Source: CAVDRM01 sp963611355
Lineage (GTDB): Bacteria > Bacillota > Clostridia > Christensenellales > Aristaeellaceae
Direction: 5' to 3'
Assembly (NCBI GenBank): GCA_963611355.1
Contig: CAVDRM010000008.1
Span: 1-64,000 of the forward strand
Length of the DNA: 64,000 bases
A program made the position numbers and the translations under genes. This document shows, one piece after another, positions 34,087 through 42,683 of this stretch (its first letter is position 1; each line of letters opens with the position of its first letter). Below the pieces are notes generated by a model. That model searched no databases, was not told where the DNA came from, and was given only the letters and a program-made list of their open reading frames with translations.

Positions 34087-34713
34087 ATGGCAAGATATAC
34101 AGACTCCGTGTGCCGTCTGTGCCGCCGTGAGGGCTCCAAGCTCTTTCTGAAGGGCGAAAAGTGCTTCTCGCAGAAGTGCGCGCTCGGCAAGCGTCCCACC
34201 CCTCCCGGCCAGCATGGTCAGGCTCGTCAGCGCAAGATGAGTGAGTATGGCGCTCAGCTGCGTGAAAAGCAGAAGGCTCGCCGTGCCTACGGCCTTCTGG
34301 AGGGTCAGTTCTACCGCACCTATGAACGCGCTTCCAACATGAAGGGCGTCACCGGTGAGAACCTGCTCCAGCTCCTGGAACGCCGCATTGACAACGTGAT
34401 TTATCGCGCAGGTCTCGCCGCGTCCCGTCCGCAGGCTCGTCAGCTCGTGCTGCACGGTCACTTCATGGTCAATGGCAAGAAGGTTGACATTCCCTCCTAC
34501 GAACTGGATGCCAATGATGTCATTACCGTCCGTGAGAAGAGCAAGGATGTGCCGCTGTTCAAGGCTGCCCGTGAAGGCTCTGCCCGCATCGTCCCCAAAT
34601 GGCTGACGGTCAATGCGGATGCGCTGACCATCACCGTGGCCGCCCTCCCCGCCCGTGAAGATATTGATTTCTCCATCCAGGAGAACATGATCGTCGAATA
34701 TTACAGCCGTTAA
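34087..34713 (+). CDS. rpsD: 30S ribosomal protein S4, cysteine-containing form
   Basis: 208 aa. C9, C12, C26 and C31 at the N terminus form a zinc site (C+ form). The S4 RNA-binding fold is seen in RRIDNVIYRAGLAASRPQAR and VNGKKVDIPSYELD. S4 starts small-subunit assembly and in other bacteria represses the alpha operon. An AGGAGG lies upstream. Confidence 0.98.
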   Translation: MARYTDSVCRLCRREGSKLFLKGEKCFSQKCALGKRPTPPGQHGQARQRKMSEYGAQLREKQKARRAYGLLEGQFYRTYERASNMKGVTGENLLQLLERRIDNVIYRAGLAASRPQARQLVLHGHFMVNGKKVDIPSYELDANDVITVREKSKDVPLFKAAREGSARIVPKWLTVNADALTITVAALPAREDIDFSIQENMIVEYYSR

Positions 34714-34772
34714 TCATGCTCCTGACTTGAAATCCCCTCACCCAACGGTCATCAATAGGAGGGTCATACACT

Positions 34773-35720
34773 GTGATTTCAGAATTCGAAAAAGCGCACA
34801 TCGAATGCACCGAAATGTCGGAGAACAAGACATTTGGCCGCTTTGTGATCGAGCCGCTTGAGCGCGGCTTCGGCCACACGCTGGGCAATGCGCTGCGTCG
34901 TGTTCTGCTCAACTCGCTCCCCGGCGCCGCTGTCAAGGCCATTCAGATTGACGGCGTGCAGCATGAATTCACCACCATTCCGGGCGTGAAGGAGGATGTT
35001 TCCGAAATCATCCTGAACTTCAAGGAGCTGGCGCTGAAGCTCTTCTGCGACGGCGAAAAAAAGGTGGAAATCAATGCGGAGGGGCCCTGCGAGCTGACGG
35101 CTGCGGATATCCGCGTGGATGACGAGGTCGAGATTATCAATCCCGATCTGCATCTGGCCACGCTGGGCGATAACGCGAAGATTCACATCTGGCTGACGCT
35201 GGATCGCGGCCGCGGCTATATCCCGTCCGACAAGAACAAGAACCCGCAGAACCCCATCGGTGTGATTGCAACCGACTCTATCTATACCCCCATCCGCAAG
35301 GTCAACTATGTCATCGAGGCTGCGCGTGTGGGCCAGATCATGGACTATGACAAGCTGATTCTAGAGGTTACGACAGATGGCTCTGTCAAGCCGGATGAGG
35401 CCATTGGTCAAGCTGCGAACATTCTCATTGACCAGCTTCAGATTTTCCGCGGCCTGAGCGACCAGATTGCGCCCCTCAGCTCCTCCGAGCCTGAGGACGA
35501 TAAGCTGGAGCGGGTTATGGAAATGACTATCGAGGAGCTGGATCTCTCTGTCCGCGCCTACAACTGCTTAAAGCGGGCGGGCATCAACAGCGTCGCCGAG
35601 CTTGTCCAGCGCAACCAGGAGGACATGATGAAGGTTCGCAACTTGGGCAAAAAGAGCCTTGAGGAAGTGGAGCAGAAGCTCGAAGGCCTCGGCCTTAGCC
35701 TGCGCCCCACGGAAGAGTAA
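34773..35720 (+). CDS. rpoA: RNA polymerase alpha subunit
   Basis: 315 aa with a GTG start nine bases after AGGAGGG. The N-terminal dimerisation domain has ERGFGHTLGNALRRVLLNSL, and the C-terminal domain has LDLSVRAYNCLKRAGINSV and RNLGKKSLEEVEQKL for promoter and activator contact. Standard place before rplQ. Confidence 0.98.
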   Translation: MISEFEKAHIECTEMSENKTFGRFVIEPLERGFGHTLGNALRRVLLNSLPGAAVKAIQIDGVQHEFTTIPGVKEDVSEIILNFKELALKLFCDGEKKVEINAEGPCELTAADIRVDDEVEIINPDLHLATLGDNAKIHIWLTLDRGRGYIPSDKNKNPQNPIGVIATDSIYTPIRKVNYVIEAARVGQIMDYDKLILEVTTDGSVKPDEAIGQAANILIDQLQIFRGLSDQIAPLSSSEPEDDKLERVMEMTIEELDLSVRAYNCLKRAGINSVAELVQRNQEDMMKVRNLGKKSLEEVEQKLEGLGLSLRPTEE

Positions 35721-35737
35721 TATAGGAGGAATGACTT

Positions 35738-36250
35738 ATGGCAACTGAGCGCAAGCTGGGCCGCACCGCGAGCCAGCGCAAAGCCATGCTGCGCGGTCTG
35801 GCGACCAACCTGCTCTGGTACGGCCGCATCGAGACCACCGAGGCGAAGGCCAAGGAGCTCCGCAGCATCGCCGATAAAATGATTACGCTCGCTATTCGCG
35901 AGTATGATAAGACCGTCGAGGTCGAAAAAGAATTTTATAATGATAAGAAGCAGATCGTGAAGGAAACCGTTGTGAACGACCTGCCCTCCAAGCTGAATGC
36001 CCGCCGCCTTATGATGGCTTACCTCTATGAGGTCAAAGAGCCCAAGAAGGACGACGAAAGCAAGAAGGAATATCAGGAGCGCACCAAGGACAACCAGCAT
36101 CCGCTGATTGAAAAGATGTTCCGTGAATACGGCCCGAAGTACCGTAAGCGCAATGAAGAAAAGAATTGCACCGGCGGCTACACCCGTATTTATAAGCTCG
36201 GACCCCGTCGCGGCGATGCTGCCGAGCGTGTTATCATCGAACTGGTGTAA
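35738..36250 (+). CDS. rplQ: 50S ribosomal protein L17 with charged insertion
   Basis: 170 aa against about 115-130 in most bacteria. The N-terminal ERKLGRTASQRKAMLRGLAT and the C-terminal GGYTRIYKLGPRRGDAAERV are normal. The excess of about 45 residues is two lysine/glutamate-rich stretches in the middle, around EKEFYNDKKQIVKETVVNDL and KEPKKDDESKKEYQERTKDN. Similar enlarged L17 proteins occur in some Clostridia. It is the last gene of the operon. Confidence 0.96.
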   Translation: MATERKLGRTASQRKAMLRGLATNLLWYGRIETTEAKAKELRSIADKMITLAIREYDKTVEVEKEFYNDKKQIVKETVVNDLPSKLNARRLMMAYLYEVKEPKKDDESKKEYQERTKDNQHPLIEKMFREYGPKYRKRNEEKNCTGGYTRIYKLGPRRGDAAERVIIELV

Positions 36251-36266
36251 TGAAGCCTGCATCCAA

Positions 36267-36296
36267 CTCCCCGTGAATGCCACGGGGAGTTTTTTT
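36267..36296 (+). terminator. Terminator of the S10-spc-alpha operon
   Basis: CTCCCCGTG (36267-36275) pairs perfectly with CACGGGGAG (36281-36289) and is followed by seven T residues. Confidence 0.95.
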
Positions 36297-36328
36297 GTCG
36301 GAGAAGAGCAAAGCATAGCATACAGCGT

Positions 36329-36357
36329 TTGCGTTTTTGTGCATATTCGATTATAAT
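36329..36357 (+). promoter_or_regulatory. Promoter of the caspase-like gene
   Basis: TTGCGT (36329-36334), a 17-base spacer and TATAAT (36352-36357). Its position rules out translation from the earlier ATG at 36337. Confidence 0.7.
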
Positions 36358-36390
36358 AAGACTACATTTGTGCCGGGAGGAGGAAGTGCT

Positions 36391-37890
36391 GTGCGGAAGG
36401 CATTTGGCTGGCTGATTCTGCTGCTTGTTAGCACGGCTTTCTCCGTGGCCGCGCTCGGCGAGGAGAATACCGTTTTGCGGGCGCTGATTGTCTCGGCGGA
36501 TCATTTCATCACGCAGGATGACACGGGAACAGCAGCGCGGACAAACGCGCAGGCTGTCCAAAACACCCTCGGCGCGGACGCCCGCGGCTATCAGACCATC
36601 CGTGTGGAAAGCGATGTCATCAACTCAGCCGACGCCCTGCGAGAGGCCGTCATGGAGACCTTCGGGGACGCGGACGAGGACGACATTTCCGTGTTTTATA
36701 TCAGCACGCATGGGGCATACAACATCGCCAGAAGCAATGCGACAGCCGTGCTTCTGCTCAGCGACGGGCAGACCGAGGGCGAGATTTCGGCAGGGGAGCT
36801 TCAGGATATTTTTGACCGCATAAGGGGCACAAAGGTGCTGATTTTGGATGCCTGCAATGCCGGCGCGTTCATCGGCAAGGGCTTGAGCAATTCGGCGGAA
36901 GAGGCGCTGTTCATCGGCTCCGAATACAAGGTTTTGTGCAGCGCGGGCGGCGCGGAGGAGAGCTGGTATTGGCAGACACAGACCGGCGAACAGCACGGCG
37001 CGAGTTACTTTGCTGCCGTGCTGACGAACGGCCTTAAAAAGAGCAAGGGTTTTCCTGCGGACATGAATCAGGACGGCGTTATCACCCTGTCCGAGGCGTA
37101 TCAGTACACCATGCGCTTTTATGCAGCCTCTACTCCGCAGGCGTACCCGCAGACGGACGATGATTTCGTCCTCTTTTCGTGCGGAGAAACATCGGCGGAG
37201 GACAAGACGGACGCCGTCACGGATATTCAGTTTGACGATACCGTGCTGTCCGGCTCGTTCAATCAGGTGCAGTTTTCTTTCACCGTGCGGCGGCCTGTGG
37301 AGGTCATCTATCAGCTTGTGTACTATCAGCATGGCGAATGGCAGTTTGAGACCGCGCAGGTAATTTACGACCGGACCGAGGGCGAAAAGCTGCAAACGGG
37401 ACGGAAAACCCGCACCCTGACCCTGTCCCTCAGCGATGAGTCGGACGAAACACAGGGTTATGTGATGGTGCAGATTTTCACCCGCAGCGATGACAATCTG
37501 TTCTGGCTGGAGGGCGGTAAGCTGCTGAATGTGCAGCCGGCTGCGGGCGACATTGTCATCAATGTGCGGCTGGACAAGCGCTCGTTTCGTCCCGCCGACG
37601 GCGAGGAGCTGGCCGTGCGCGTCCTGCATGATGCGCCTTGCAGCATGACCGTCAGCGTGCAGACCATGAGCGGCGAGACCATCCGCTATCTGCAATACGA
37701 TACGCCATCCCGTCCCCAGCACTTAACACCGGAGGGAAGCTGTTTTTATTGGGACGGCTGCCTCGCCTCCGGCGAACGAGCACCCGCCGGCCGCTACATC
37801 ATCCGCGTCCGCACCGTCTTTGCGGGACGAACGTATGTCGCGTATTCCGGCACCGTCACCCTCAGAGACACTGAGGGAACGGAAGGATAA
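36391..37890 (+). CDS. Secreted caspase-fold (peptidase C14-like) protein
   Basis: 499 aa from a GTG eight bases after GGGAGGAGG. A signal peptide ends near AALG (residue 23). The caspase-type dyad is H107 in YISTHGAY and C155 in ILDACNAGAF. An EF-hand-like loop DMNQDGVITLSE (224-235) suggests calcium binding. The C-terminal half is beta-rich and ends in a FlgD/Ig-like piece (WDGCLASGERAPAGRYIIRV), likely for adhesion or spacing. It stands alone between two terminators. Probably an extracellular or surface cysteine peptidase; activity and target are unknown. Confidence 0.75.
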   Translation: MRKAFGWLILLLVSTAFSVAALGEENTVLRALIVSADHFITQDDTGTAARTNAQAVQNTLGADARGYQTIRVESDVINSADALREAVMETFGDADEDDISVFYISTHGAYNIARSNATAVLLLSDGQTEGEISAGELQDIFDRIRGTKVLILDACNAGAFIGKGLSNSAEEALFIGSEYKVLCSAGGAEESWYWQTQTGEQHGASYFAAVLTNGLKKSKGFPADMNQDGVITLSEAYQYTMRFYAASTPQAYPQTDDDFVLFSCGETSAEDKTDAVTDIQFDDTVLSGSFNQVQFSFTVRRPVEVIYQLVYYQHGEWQFETAQVIYDRTEGEKLQTGRKTRTLTLSLSDESDETQGYVMVQIFTRSDDNLFWLEGGKLLNVQPAAGDIVINVRLDKRSFRPADGEELAVRVLHDAPCSMTVSVQTMSGETIRYLQYDTPSRPQHLTPEGSCFYWDGCLASGERAPAGRYIIRVRTVFAGRTYVAYSGTVTLRDTEGTEG

Positions 37891-37943
37891 AATACATTAC
37901 GCCCCGAAGATTTAATAAGATAAAACATAATATCAGCAGACAG

Positions 37944-37977
37944 AAGTCGGCAAGCGGAACACTGCGCCGACTTTTAT
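37944..37977 (+). terminator. Terminator after the caspase-like gene
   Basis: AAGTCGGC (37944-37951) pairs with GCCGACTT (37966-37973) and is followed by a T-rich tail (TTATTG), 53 bases after the stop. Confidence 0.7.
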
Positions 37978-38073
37978 TGTATAATACTATTTGTGAACAG
38001 TATGCGATAGAACCAAAGGTATGCAATGTAATTATCCGTAATCATTATACAGAAAAAGGGGAGTCAGCATACA

Positions 38074-38154
38074 ATGAAAGAGATTTCATCCATAAAAATC
38101 AATTTGGTAAGACAGCACACGGAAAATCAAGCTCCTGCTAGTCATCCAGAATAA
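38074..38154 (+). pseudogene. Truncated regulator start (possible ROK-type remnant)
   Basis: A 26-codon frame, MKEISSIKINLVRQHTENQ onward, with a GGGGAG ribosome site seven to eight bases upstream, then a stop. The pattern SSIKxNxVRQxxxxQ loosely recalls the N terminus of ROK-family sugar regulators, which often sit beside sugar transporters. The likeness is weak. It could instead be a leader peptide. Confidence 0.25.
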
Positions 38155-38347
38155 TTTTCGATATTGGGTGTTTGGCATAGATGGCATGTTTATTCAATAT
38201 CTCCTGGAATAGCTGTTTGAAAAGCGTAATGGCATCCGTTCCGCCAGTATACTTCATTCTTTCGATGACGTCTGCCTTTTTTGTCGTCCGATTTTTCCTT
38301 TTGTTCAGTCTTTTATCCGTTCTGAGGGTTTTCATGCGGCAATTCAA
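38138..38347 (-). pseudogene. Small basic reading frame, possible mobile-element remnant
   Basis: Up to 69 aa, lysine/arginine-rich at the start and ending KHPISKIILDD. No ribosome site is seen at the first ATG. I do not recognise the family. It is reported only because the composition looks coding and the area is decayed. Confidence 0.2.
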
Positions 38348-38555
38348 TATACTTCTTTTCTACGAGCGGTCACATCCGGACAAATGCCGGCTGTTATTCC
38401 ACGCCGATTCTGCAAAGCAGGAGGCCTTTAGGGGAAAAAGTATGTCAATGCTACTGCTCAGTATGCTTTGCTTTTTGAAAGTTAGATTGAAAATAGCACC
38501 ATTGAAAAAACGTTCTTCATTAGCTTTTACTAATGGAAACATAGAAAATTCGAAC

Positions 38556-38584
38556 TTGTGTTAATGAGCGAAAGAAAATATAAT
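38556..38584 (+). promoter_or_regulatory. Promoter of the sugar ABC operon
   Basis: TTGTGT (38556-38561), 17 bases, TATAAT (38579-38584); the start codon follows 44 bases later. Confidence 0.65.
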
Positions 38585-38627
38585 ATCAACATAAAGGTTG
38601 CAACCTGACAATAAGGAGGTAAGAAAC

Positions 38628-39887
38628 ATGAAACGTACCCTGGCTCTATTTTTTACATTGGTCATGACCCTGACGATGGTCTCCCTTGCTTCGGCGGAGG
38701 AAAATCAGCCTGTAACCATCAATCTGTACTGCGATTCAGCAACCAACGGTGCAAACGAAGCACGCAAGGCGGCGTTTGAAGCCCAGTACCCATGGATTAC
38801 TGTGGAACTGGTGGAAATGCCTGCCGGCTCTTCCGACCGAATCCGTACTTTAAGTACCGTTTTTCAGTCAAAGGATGACAGTATAGATGCTTTCCTGATC
38901 GATTGCACGTGGCCTGAGATGTTTGTCAGTGCAGGTTGGCTGGAACCTTTGGAGGATGTATACACTGAGGAGGAACTGCAGCAATTTACCGAGGGGGCGC
39001 TGGAGGGCTGCCGCGTGAACGGCACGCTGTACTGCCTTCCTGTTTTTCTGAATACGGGCGCTATGCTGTACCGGGCTGACCTGCTGGAAAAGTACGGTTT
39101 CCAGCCGGCTACGACTTGGGATGAACTGATTGAGCAGAGCAAGGTCGTCATGGCTGGTGAAAAGGGTGTTGCCGGTTATGCGGCGGCCTGGCAGCAGGCC
39201 GAAGCACTCACCTGCTGCGCGTTGGAACACATCTGGGGCTTTGGTGGCTCAGTATTGGATGAGAATGGGAATCCTTCTTTTAATACGGCGGAAGTAAAGG
39301 CAGGGGTCAGTTCCATGAAGAAGATCCTTGACGAAGGCGTTGCAATCGATGGGATTCTCGGCATGATGTCCAAGGACGTAAAGGCGGCGTTCTTTGCCGG
39401 ACAGGTTCTCTATATCCGCGATTGGTCTGCGGCTTTATCGGCGGCAAACGATCCGGAGCAGTCTTCTGTGGCCGGCAAAGTAAAGGTGGCTCAGCTGCCC
39501 GCCGGTACGACGGGTGCTACCCAGTATAATTGTAATGGCGGCTGGAACATCGGTGTATCAGCATATTCCAGTCACAAGGAAGAAGCTAAACTGCTGGCGC
39601 GTTACTGGACAAGCGAGGATGCCATGATGTACGGAGCGACGATGAGCGGTAAAATGCCTGCCCGCCCTTCCATGTACAGTGAGGACGCTTTTGTGGAAGC
39701 GATGCCCGATATGGCTGAGTTGTTGGAATTTGCTAAGAGCTGCCGCAATCGTCCTGGTTCTGCATATTACGAAGAAGTATCCGCTGCTTTGCAGCAGGCC
39801 GTGACCAACGTGCTGATGGGTACAGCCGATGTGGATAGTGCATTTGATGCCCTTCAAGCGGAAGAAATGAAGATTTACGAACGCTGA
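38628..39887 (+). CDS. Sugar ABC transporter substrate-binding protein (family 1)
   Basis: 419 aa from MKRTLALFF, 8 bases after AAGGAGG. A signal peptide ends at LASA (about residue 24); no lipobox cysteine is seen. The mature protein follows the MalE-like pattern: ARKAAFEAQYPWITVELVEM, IDAFLIDCTWPEMFVSAGWL, LPVFLNTGAMLYRADLLEKY. It binds a carbohydrate outside the cell for the two permeases downstream. No ATPase gene is linked, so a shared MsmK/MalK-type ATPase elsewhere probably serves it. Its substrate is unknown. Confidence 0.88.
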   Translation: MKRTLALFFTLVMTLTMVSLASAEENQPVTINLYCDSATNGANEARKAAFEAQYPWITVELVEMPAGSSDRIRTLSTVFQSKDDSIDAFLIDCTWPEMFVSAGWLEPLEDVYTEEELQQFTEGALEGCRVNGTLYCLPVFLNTGAMLYRADLLEKYGFQPATTWDELIEQSKVVMAGEKGVAGYAAAWQQAEALTCCALEHIWGFGGSVLDENGNPSFNTAEVKAGVSSMKKILDEGVAIDGILGMMSKDVKAAFFAGQVLYIRDWSAALSAANDPEQSSVAGKVKVAQLPAGTTGATQYNCNGGWNIGVSAYSSHKEEAKLLARYWTSEDAMMYGATMSGKMPARPSMYSEDAFVEAMPDMAELLEFAKSCRNRPGSAYYEEVSAALQQAVTNVLMGTADVDSAFDALQAEEMKIYER

Positions 39888-39898
39888 TACAATGCATT

Positions 39899-39933
39899 GC
39901 CGGGCATGGATGGCTCGCCTTTTTATGCCCGGC
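39899..39933 (+). promoter_or_regulatory. Hairpin between binding-protein and permease genes
   Basis: GCCGGGCAT (39899-39907) pairs perfectly with ATGCCCGGC (39925-39933). No T-run follows. Such stems after a binding-protein gene protect its 3' end and set the ratio to the permeases. Confidence 0.55.
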
Positions 39934-39965
39934 GTCCTATTCGGCTGTTGGAAAGGGGGAACGTC

Positions 39966-40850
39966 ATGTATACAAAGAAACGGATTATCATAGGATACCT
40001 CTTTTTGCTGCCGGCGCTTATGCTGTTTTTGATTTTTGTGGCCTATCCTGTCATAAACACGCTCAAAACCAGCTTTTACTCCCTGCGGATTCAAACCATC
40101 GCCAGCGGCGGAAAATGGATTGGCCTGCGCAATTATAAAGATTTGCTTTCGGACGCGAAAATGTGGCAGTCTCTCCGTTTCACGCTGCTGTTTACACTGG
40201 TTTCTGTCGTACTGGAAACGGCGCTTGGGATGGCCTGCGCTCTTGTCATGAATCGAGAGTTCCGAGGAAAAGCGCTGGTCTGCGGAACGATTCTGGTGCC
40301 ATGGTGTATTCCCACGGTTGTTTCAGGGCTGATGTGGTCGTATATGTATGCGGAATCCTACGGAGTCATGAATCAGATGCTCCAAATGTTCGGTTTCATC
40401 AGCCAGCCAGTGAAGTGGATCACGGGAGCTAAGGAAGCTTTTGCTTCCATCATTATTGCAGATGTATGGAAAACAGCCCCTTATATGGCTCTTCTGCTTT
40501 TGTCGGGTCTGAAAACAGTGCCTGAAGATTATTATGAGGCCGCTTCCATTGATGGCGCGGGCAAAATTCGGATTTTTTTCAGCATCACGATTCCCAGTAT
40601 CAAACCCGTGCTGTTGGTAGCAGTGATGTTCCGAACCATTTCAAGTTTTCGAATTTATGATTTGATCAAGGTGCTGACAAACGGAGGACCAGGGAACACC
40701 ACTACCAGCCTGACGATGTATACGATGCAGCAATATTTTTCCTTTGGAAACTACGGCTATGGAGCGGCGCTGGCAGTCGTCACCTTTATCGTATCGTTGG
40801 GGATCGCCTTCCTGTTCTATGATGGCATGAAGACCAAGTTGGAGGTGTGA
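39966..40850 (+). CDS. Sugar ABC transporter permease, MalF/UgpA type
   Basis: 294 aa with six membrane helices from MYTKKRIIIGYLFLLPALML; AAAGGGGG lies upstream. The coupling motif EAASIDGAGKIRIFFSITIP is the EAA loop that meets the ATPase. It pairs with the next gene. The longer frame start is upstream of the ribosome site and is not used. Confidence 0.92.
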   Translation: MYTKKRIIIGYLFLLPALMLFLIFVAYPVINTLKTSFYSLRIQTIASGGKWIGLRNYKDLLSDAKMWQSLRFTLLFTLVSVVLETALGMACALVMNREFRGKALVCGTILVPWCIPTVVSGLMWSYMYAESYGVMNQMLQMFGFISQPVKWITGAKEAFASIIIADVWKTAPYMALLLLSGLKTVPEDYYEAASIDGAGKIRIFFSITIPSIKPVLLVAVMFRTISSFRIYDLIKVLTNGGPGNTTTSLTMYTMQQYFSFGNYGYGAALAVVTFIVSLGIAFLFYDGMKTKLEV

Positions 40851-40854
40851 GGAC

Positions 40855-41682
40855 GTGAAAGCAAAAGTTGCCCATGCAATGACACTGATATTTACGGTGA
40901 TCATGGTCATTGCAATTGCGTTCCCCTTCATTTGGCTGCTGCTGGGCTCGTTCAAAACCATGCGTCAGCTTTTTGCCATTCCGTTGGTCTTCCTGCCGGA
41001 ACAGTGGTCTTTTGATAACTATTTCGAAGTACTTCGAGTACAGCCTTTCGGCAGATATCTATGGAATAGCTTTGCCGTAGCAACGCTGTCTACACTGCTG
41101 ATCGTAGTTGTCTCCAGCCTGGCCGGATATTCGCTGGCGAGAATCCCTATTAAAGGTAAAAAGTTTGTGTTGATTCTGGTGCTGACCGTTTCGCTGCTTC
41201 CACCTGTCACGCTGCTGAATCCCATTTATCAGATGATGAGCAAAGCGGGGATGCTGAATACGAATGTGGGTCTGGCATTGGTGCTGTCAGCGGTGGAGCT
41301 TCCAACGGCTGTTTGGCTCCTAACCAGCTTTTTTCAGACAATTCCGATGGAAATCGAGGAAAGCGCCATGTTGGATGGTGCTTCTGTCATGAAAACCTTT
41401 GTCAAAATCGTGATGCCGCTTGTTATGCCGGGCGTATTTACCGTGAGCATTATGAGCTTTATTACGGTGTGGAACAACTTCATTTTTGCTTCGGTACTCA
41501 ACCAGCACAAAACGGCAAGGACGGTCACAATCGCATTGACCATGTTTGAAACGGAGACCTATACGCCATGGCATATTATCTCTGCTGCGGCGATTCTTTC
41601 TTCCGTTCCGCTGATTGTAATCGTGCTGCTTTTACAGAAACGAATTGTCTCCGGCTTGATGGAGGGTGGTGTCAAAGGGTAA
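40855..41682 (+). CDS. Sugar ABC transporter permease, MalG/UgpE type
   Basis: 275 aa with six helices. The start is GTG, four bases past the previous stop. The EAA loop reads EESAMLDGASVMKTFVKIVMP. Together with the preceding permease it forms the sugar channel. The convergent LysR gene lies six bases beyond its stop. Confidence 0.92.
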   Translation: MKAKVAHAMTLIFTVIMVIAIAFPFIWLLLGSFKTMRQLFAIPLVFLPEQWSFDNYFEVLRVQPFGRYLWNSFAVATLSTLLIVVVSSLAGYSLARIPIKGKKFVLILVLTVSLLPPVTLLNPIYQMMSKAGMLNTNVGLALVLSAVELPTAVWLLTSFFQTIPMEIEESAMLDGASVMKTFVKIVMPLVMPGVFTVSIMSFITVWNNFIFASVLNQHKTARTVTIALTMFETETYTPWHIISAAAILSSVPLIVIVLLLQKRIVSGLMEGGVKG

Positions 41683-41688
41683 CGAAAG

Positions 41689-42603
41689 TCAGAGTTCAAG
41701 CCGATTGAGTGATTCCTTGGCATAGTTTATAAAGGCTCGCATGGGTTTGGTAACGTTTCGCCGCTCGTGATACCCTAAGCAAATCTGCTGATAGGCGGGT
41801 TTTTCAAGGCGGAAATAGCGGGGCGGATGGATGCGTACCGGTTCGATCCAGGTCGATATATTGCCGATGAAGGCACAGCCGGCGTTTGCGGCAACCAGCA
41901 GATGAGCCATGCCGGGATTGGAGGTTTCCATAGCGATTTGAAGAGGATGGTCATGCTGCCGGAACAGCTCCAATGTAAACTCGCGCAGATACCCCGTATT
42001 GCCAAGAATAAACGGCTGTTTGCAGAAGGATTCAAAGCTGATGCAGGGCCAAGGCGAACTGTCAATGGTTTGTACGGAAGGAACGGAGCATTCCAAAGGC
42101 ATAGCAAGCAAAATCTGTTCGCTGTATATCTGCTCATAGACAATGGGATAATTCCGTTGACCGTAGCAAAAACCTAGGTCAACGGAACCGTCTAAAATCT
42201 GTTTTTCCACATGTCCGGACTCCACTTCCGTGATTTTGACACGGATATTCGGATGGTTTTGCTTAAAACCCGGCAGGAGATAAGAAAGCGTAATGAAGGA
42301 TTTCGTTTTGGTCACGGCGATATTCAAACACCCACCGCCATCTTCATTCAGATCTTGGATGGAGGCATAAGCGTTTCGGTACTCAAAGAGCATATTATGC
42401 GCGCTCTGATAAAACCGTTCACCGGCGTCTGTCAAGGTCAGTTGGTTGCCGTGCCGGTTGAAAAGTGAGGCATTCAGCTCTTTTTCAAGCCGAATCAGCT
42501 GCTGGCTTAAAGCCGATTGGGTCAGAAACAGTTCATCGGCAGCCTTGGTAATGCTCTTCGCTTTGCAGATGGCAAGAAAGTATTCCAGCTGAAGAAAATT
42601 CAT
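41689..42603 (-). CDS. LysR family transcriptional regulator
   Basis: 304 aa from MNFLQLEYFLAICKAKSITK, with GGGAGGA upstream; the N-terminal helix-turn-helix reads AADELFLTQSALSQQLIRLE. The C-terminal effector domain is of ordinary size. It is divergent from the aldo/keto reductase gene and is the probable activator of that operon, with a sugar-derived acid as a possible inducer (inference). Confidence 0.92.
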   Translation of the reverse strand: MNFLQLEYFLAICKAKSITKAADELFLTQSALSQQLIRLEKELNASLFNRHGNQLTLTDAGERFYQSAHNMLFEYRNAYASIQDLNEDGGGCLNIAVTKTKSFITLSYLLPGFKQNHPNIRVKITEVESGHVEKQILDGSVDLGFCYGQRNYPIVYEQIYSEQILLAMPLECSVPSVQTIDSSPWPCISFESFCKQPFILGNTGYLREFTLELFRQHDHPLQIAMETSNPGMAHLLVAANAGCAFIGNISTWIEPVRIHPPRYFRLEKPAYQQICLGYHERRNVTKPMRAFINYAKESLNRLEL

Positions 42604-42642
42604 GCGCGTCCTCCCAAGATGTTTGTATAAAACTATCATAGG

Positions 42643-42667
42643 CTATTTATCAAGAATTGTCAAATAG
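42643..42667. promoter_or_regulatory. Possible LysR operator between divergent genes
   Basis: CTATTT (42643-42648) and AAATAG (42662-42667) form an inverted repeat with 13 bases between, inside the 80-base divergent gap. LysR sites often have dyad arms with T-N11-A spacing; this is close, not exact. Confidence 0.35.
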
Positions 42668-42683
42668 ACGAGAGGTGAAGAAA

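Larger units (their letters stand above)
37978..38555. other. AT-rich stretch with gene remnants
   Basis: About 580 bases of clearly lower GC than the flanks. It holds the 26-codon fragment at 38074, a short minus-strand frame (38138-38347) and no full gene. A plus-strand frame at 38181-38564 is hydrophobic but lacks a ribosome site and resembles no family I know. It looks like a decayed junction at the edge of the following catabolic island. Confidence 0.45.
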
